In this document: positions 62,644-64,000 of the stretch, piece by piece | Layout of the letters: each line of letters starts with the position of its first letter | Numbering within the stretch: position 1 is the first letter of the stretch | Assembly: GCF_900188345.1 (NCBI RefSeq) | Contig: NZ_FZOD01000004.1 | Coordinates: 165,270-229,269 of the forward strand | Direction: 5' to 3' | Length of the DNA stretch: 64,000 nucleotides | Source: Streptosporangium subroseum | GTDB lineage: Bacteria; Actinomycetota; Actinomycetes; Streptosporangiales; Streptosporangiaceae | Position numbers and translations under genes: made by a program | The notes under the pieces: generated by a model | The model's input: only the letters and a program-made list of their open reading frames with translations | Told to the model about the DNA's origin: nothing | Database searches by the model: none

Positions 62644-64000
62644 ATGACAGTCCGTACGCGGTCAGCAGTAGCCGCACTCGCCATCGGCGTGCTCGCAATG
62701 ACGAGTGCGTGCGCCGAGGGCAACCAGGGCGCCCCGGCCGCCTCCGGCGACACCCCCGGCGCGACGGCCCCCACCGCCGCCTACAAGCCGCCGACGATCA
62801 CCGTCGGCACGGCGGACGACTCCAAGGGACCCGCCATCGCACCGGAAGGCGCCGTCAAGGGCGGCACCGTCACGATGCTCGACCGGGATGACTTCTCCCA
62901 CTTCGACCCGGCCCAGATCTACATCAACACCGAGGCGAACTTCAACCGGCTGATCGGCCGCGCCCTGACGGGCTACAAGCGGATCACCGCGGGTGACTTC
63001 AAGCTGGTCGGCGACCTGGCCACCGACACGGGCACCCCCTCCGACGGCGGCAAGACCTGGACCTTCACCCTCAAGGACGGCGTGAAGTGGCAGGACGGCA
63101 CTCCGATCACGTCCGAGGACGTCAAGTGGAGCATGGAGCGGACGTTCGCGTCGTTCATCACCCAGGGCCCGACCTACGTCCAGCAGTGGCTGACCGACGT
63201 CGACTACAAGAAGGCCTACCAGGGCCCGTACGACGGCAAGAGCCTGGACTCCATCGAGACGCCGGACGACAAGACGATCGTCTACAAGTTCAAGACGCCG
63301 CACGCCGACGCCAGCTACGCCTTCGCCATGGCCGGCTACGGCATCGTGCCCAAGGCCAAGGACACCAAGGAGAAGTACGACAAGGAGCCCTTCTCCAGCG
63401 GGCCCTACATCATCAAGTCGCACCTGGTGGACAAGTCCATCGACCTTGAGCGCAACCCGAACTGGGACCCGGCCACCGACCCGATCCGCGGCGCCTACCC
63501 CGACAAGTGGCACATGGAGTTCGGTCAGGAGGCCCTGCAGATCAACGACCGCCTGATCGCGGACTCGGGCGCCGACCAGACGGCCATGACCTTCTACGCG
63601 TCCGTTCCGCCCGAGCGGCTGCAGCAGGTGCTGGGCGACTCCTCCCTGGCCTCGCGCCGGCTGAACAGCCCCTCGCCGTACGGCAACTACTACTACTTCA
63701 ACCTCGACCGGATGAAGGACCCCAAGGTCCGTCAGGCCATCAACTTCGCCTGGCCGTCCAAGCAGATCCAGCAGACGCTGGGAGGCCCCGCGGCCGCCGC
63801 GCTGCCCACCACGATCCTCAACGAGAACACCACGGTCGGCTACCAGTCCTACGACCTGTTCAACAAGGTGGCCAAGCCCGACGGTGACATCGAGAAGGCC
63901 AAGGAGCTGCTGGCCTCCTCCAGCAACCCGACTCCGACCGTCGTCTACGCCTACAACCAGACGCCGGTCCAGGAGCAGGTCACCGTCGTGATCAAGAACG
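62644..64000 (+). CDS. ABC transporter substrate-binding lipoprotein, family 5 (3' end outside window)
   Basis: The frame is open from an ATG behind AGGAGAGAG to the end of the window (at least 452 residues). A signal peptide with lipobox (VLAMTSAC) predicts a lipid-anchored protein. After a Thr/Pro/Ala linker come the SBP_bac_5 strings: GGTVTMLDRDDFSHFDPA, WTFTLKDGVKWQDGTPITSEDVKWSMERTF, FSSGPYIIK and DPKVRQAINFAWP. It binds peptides or related solutes for the permease coded 20 bases upstream. Confidence 0.93.
   Translation, partial: MTVRTRSAVAALAIGVLAMTSACAEGNQGAPAASGDTPGATAPTAAYKPPTITVGTADDSKGPAIAPEGAVKGGTVTMLDRDDFSHFDPAQIYINTEANFNRLIGRALTGYKRITAGDFKLVGDLATDTGTPSDGGKTWTFTLKDGVKWQDGTPITSEDVKWSMERTFASFITQGPTYVQQWLTDVDYKKAYQGPYDGKSLDSIETPDDKTIVYKFKTPHADASYAFAMAGYGIVPKAKDTKEKYDKEPFSSGPYIIKSHLVDKSIDLERNPNWDPATDPIRGAYPDKWHMEFGQEALQINDRLIADSGADQTAMTFYASVPPERLQQVLGDSSLASRRLNSPSPYGNYYYFNLDRMKDPKVRQAINFAWPSKQIQQTLGGPAAAALPTTILNENTTVGYQSYDLFNKVAKPDGDIEKAKELLASSSNPTPTVVYAYNQTPVQEQVTVVIKN

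Noticed and set aside
1..64000. tRNA, rRNA, insertion sequences, integrases, restriction or toxin genes
   Set aside because: None was recognised by reading the translated frames and the intergenic regions; gene order looks chromosomal throughout.

Overview
The window is high-GC chromosomal DNA from a filamentous-type actinobacterium, most likely a member of the Streptosporangiaceae or a close relative (inference from gene content, not from a database search). The evidence is a division and cell wall (dcw) cluster without ftsA but with sepF, a YggT protein and divIVA; a type 2 isoleucyl-tRNA synthetase behind a translational T-box; several transmembrane Ser/Thr kinases; an F420-type LLM oxidoreductase; and a riboflavin operon with a RibM/PnuX-type transporter. 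No phage, insertion sequence, CRISPR array, rRNA or tRNA was recognised.

Layout. 1-0.4 kb: 3' end of a penicillin-binding protein, then an RDD membrane protein. 1.6-2.7 kb (minus): a chorismate mutase fused to a DAHP-synthase-like domain that has lost its catalytic residues, preceded by a candidate leader-peptide attenuator. 2.8-10.1 kb: three transmembrane Ser/Thr kinases; an exported cyclohexadienyl dehydratase (pheC) on the minus strand lies between the second and third. 10.3-12.3 kb (minus): rluD, lspA and a DksA/TraR-type zinc-finger gene. 12.4-15.9 kb: T-box and ileS.

16.2-37.3 kb (minus strand, transcribed right to left): mraZ, rsmH, ftsL, ftsI, murE, murF, mraY, murD, ftsW, murG, murC, ftsQ, ftsZ, yggS, sepF, yggT, divIVA and a membrane protein with two Cys cassettes. 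Most junctions are 4-base stop/start overlaps or gaps under 40 bases. mraZ has four box repeats at exact 10-bp spacing over its promoter. ftsZ has its own upstream region with an inverted repeat. Divergent from mraZ is a MoxR / DUF58 / transglutaminase operon (37.8-42.4 kb).

42.6-48.7 kb (minus): a DUF3040 protein, dinB (SOS-type box, apparently leaderless), a methyltransferase, the pepQ-efp-nusB group and an LLM oxidoreductase. 48.9-56.4 kb: an EEP-family hydrolase; a four-gene minus-strand cassette resembling molybdenum-hydroxylase maturation genes (MoxR, VWA/CoxE, XdhC, MobA-like) without structural subunits; a TrkH/TrkA potassium uptake pair; a PH-domain membrane protein. 56.6-60.3 kb (minus): FMN riboswitch, a 116-codon ORF in the position of ribD, ribE, a RibM-like transporter, ribBA and ribH. 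60.5-64 kb: an MpaB/DUF2236 protein and, divergently, the start of an oligopeptide ABC transporter (permease, then a substrate-binding lipoprotein that runs off the window).

The observations most worth checking are the pseudo-DAHP-synthase/chorismate mutase with its leader, the ribD-like ORF that couples the FMN riboswitch to ribE, the long Gly/Pro/Arg N-terminus of FtsI, the twin Cys-cassette protein next to divIVA, and the SOS-type box at dinB.
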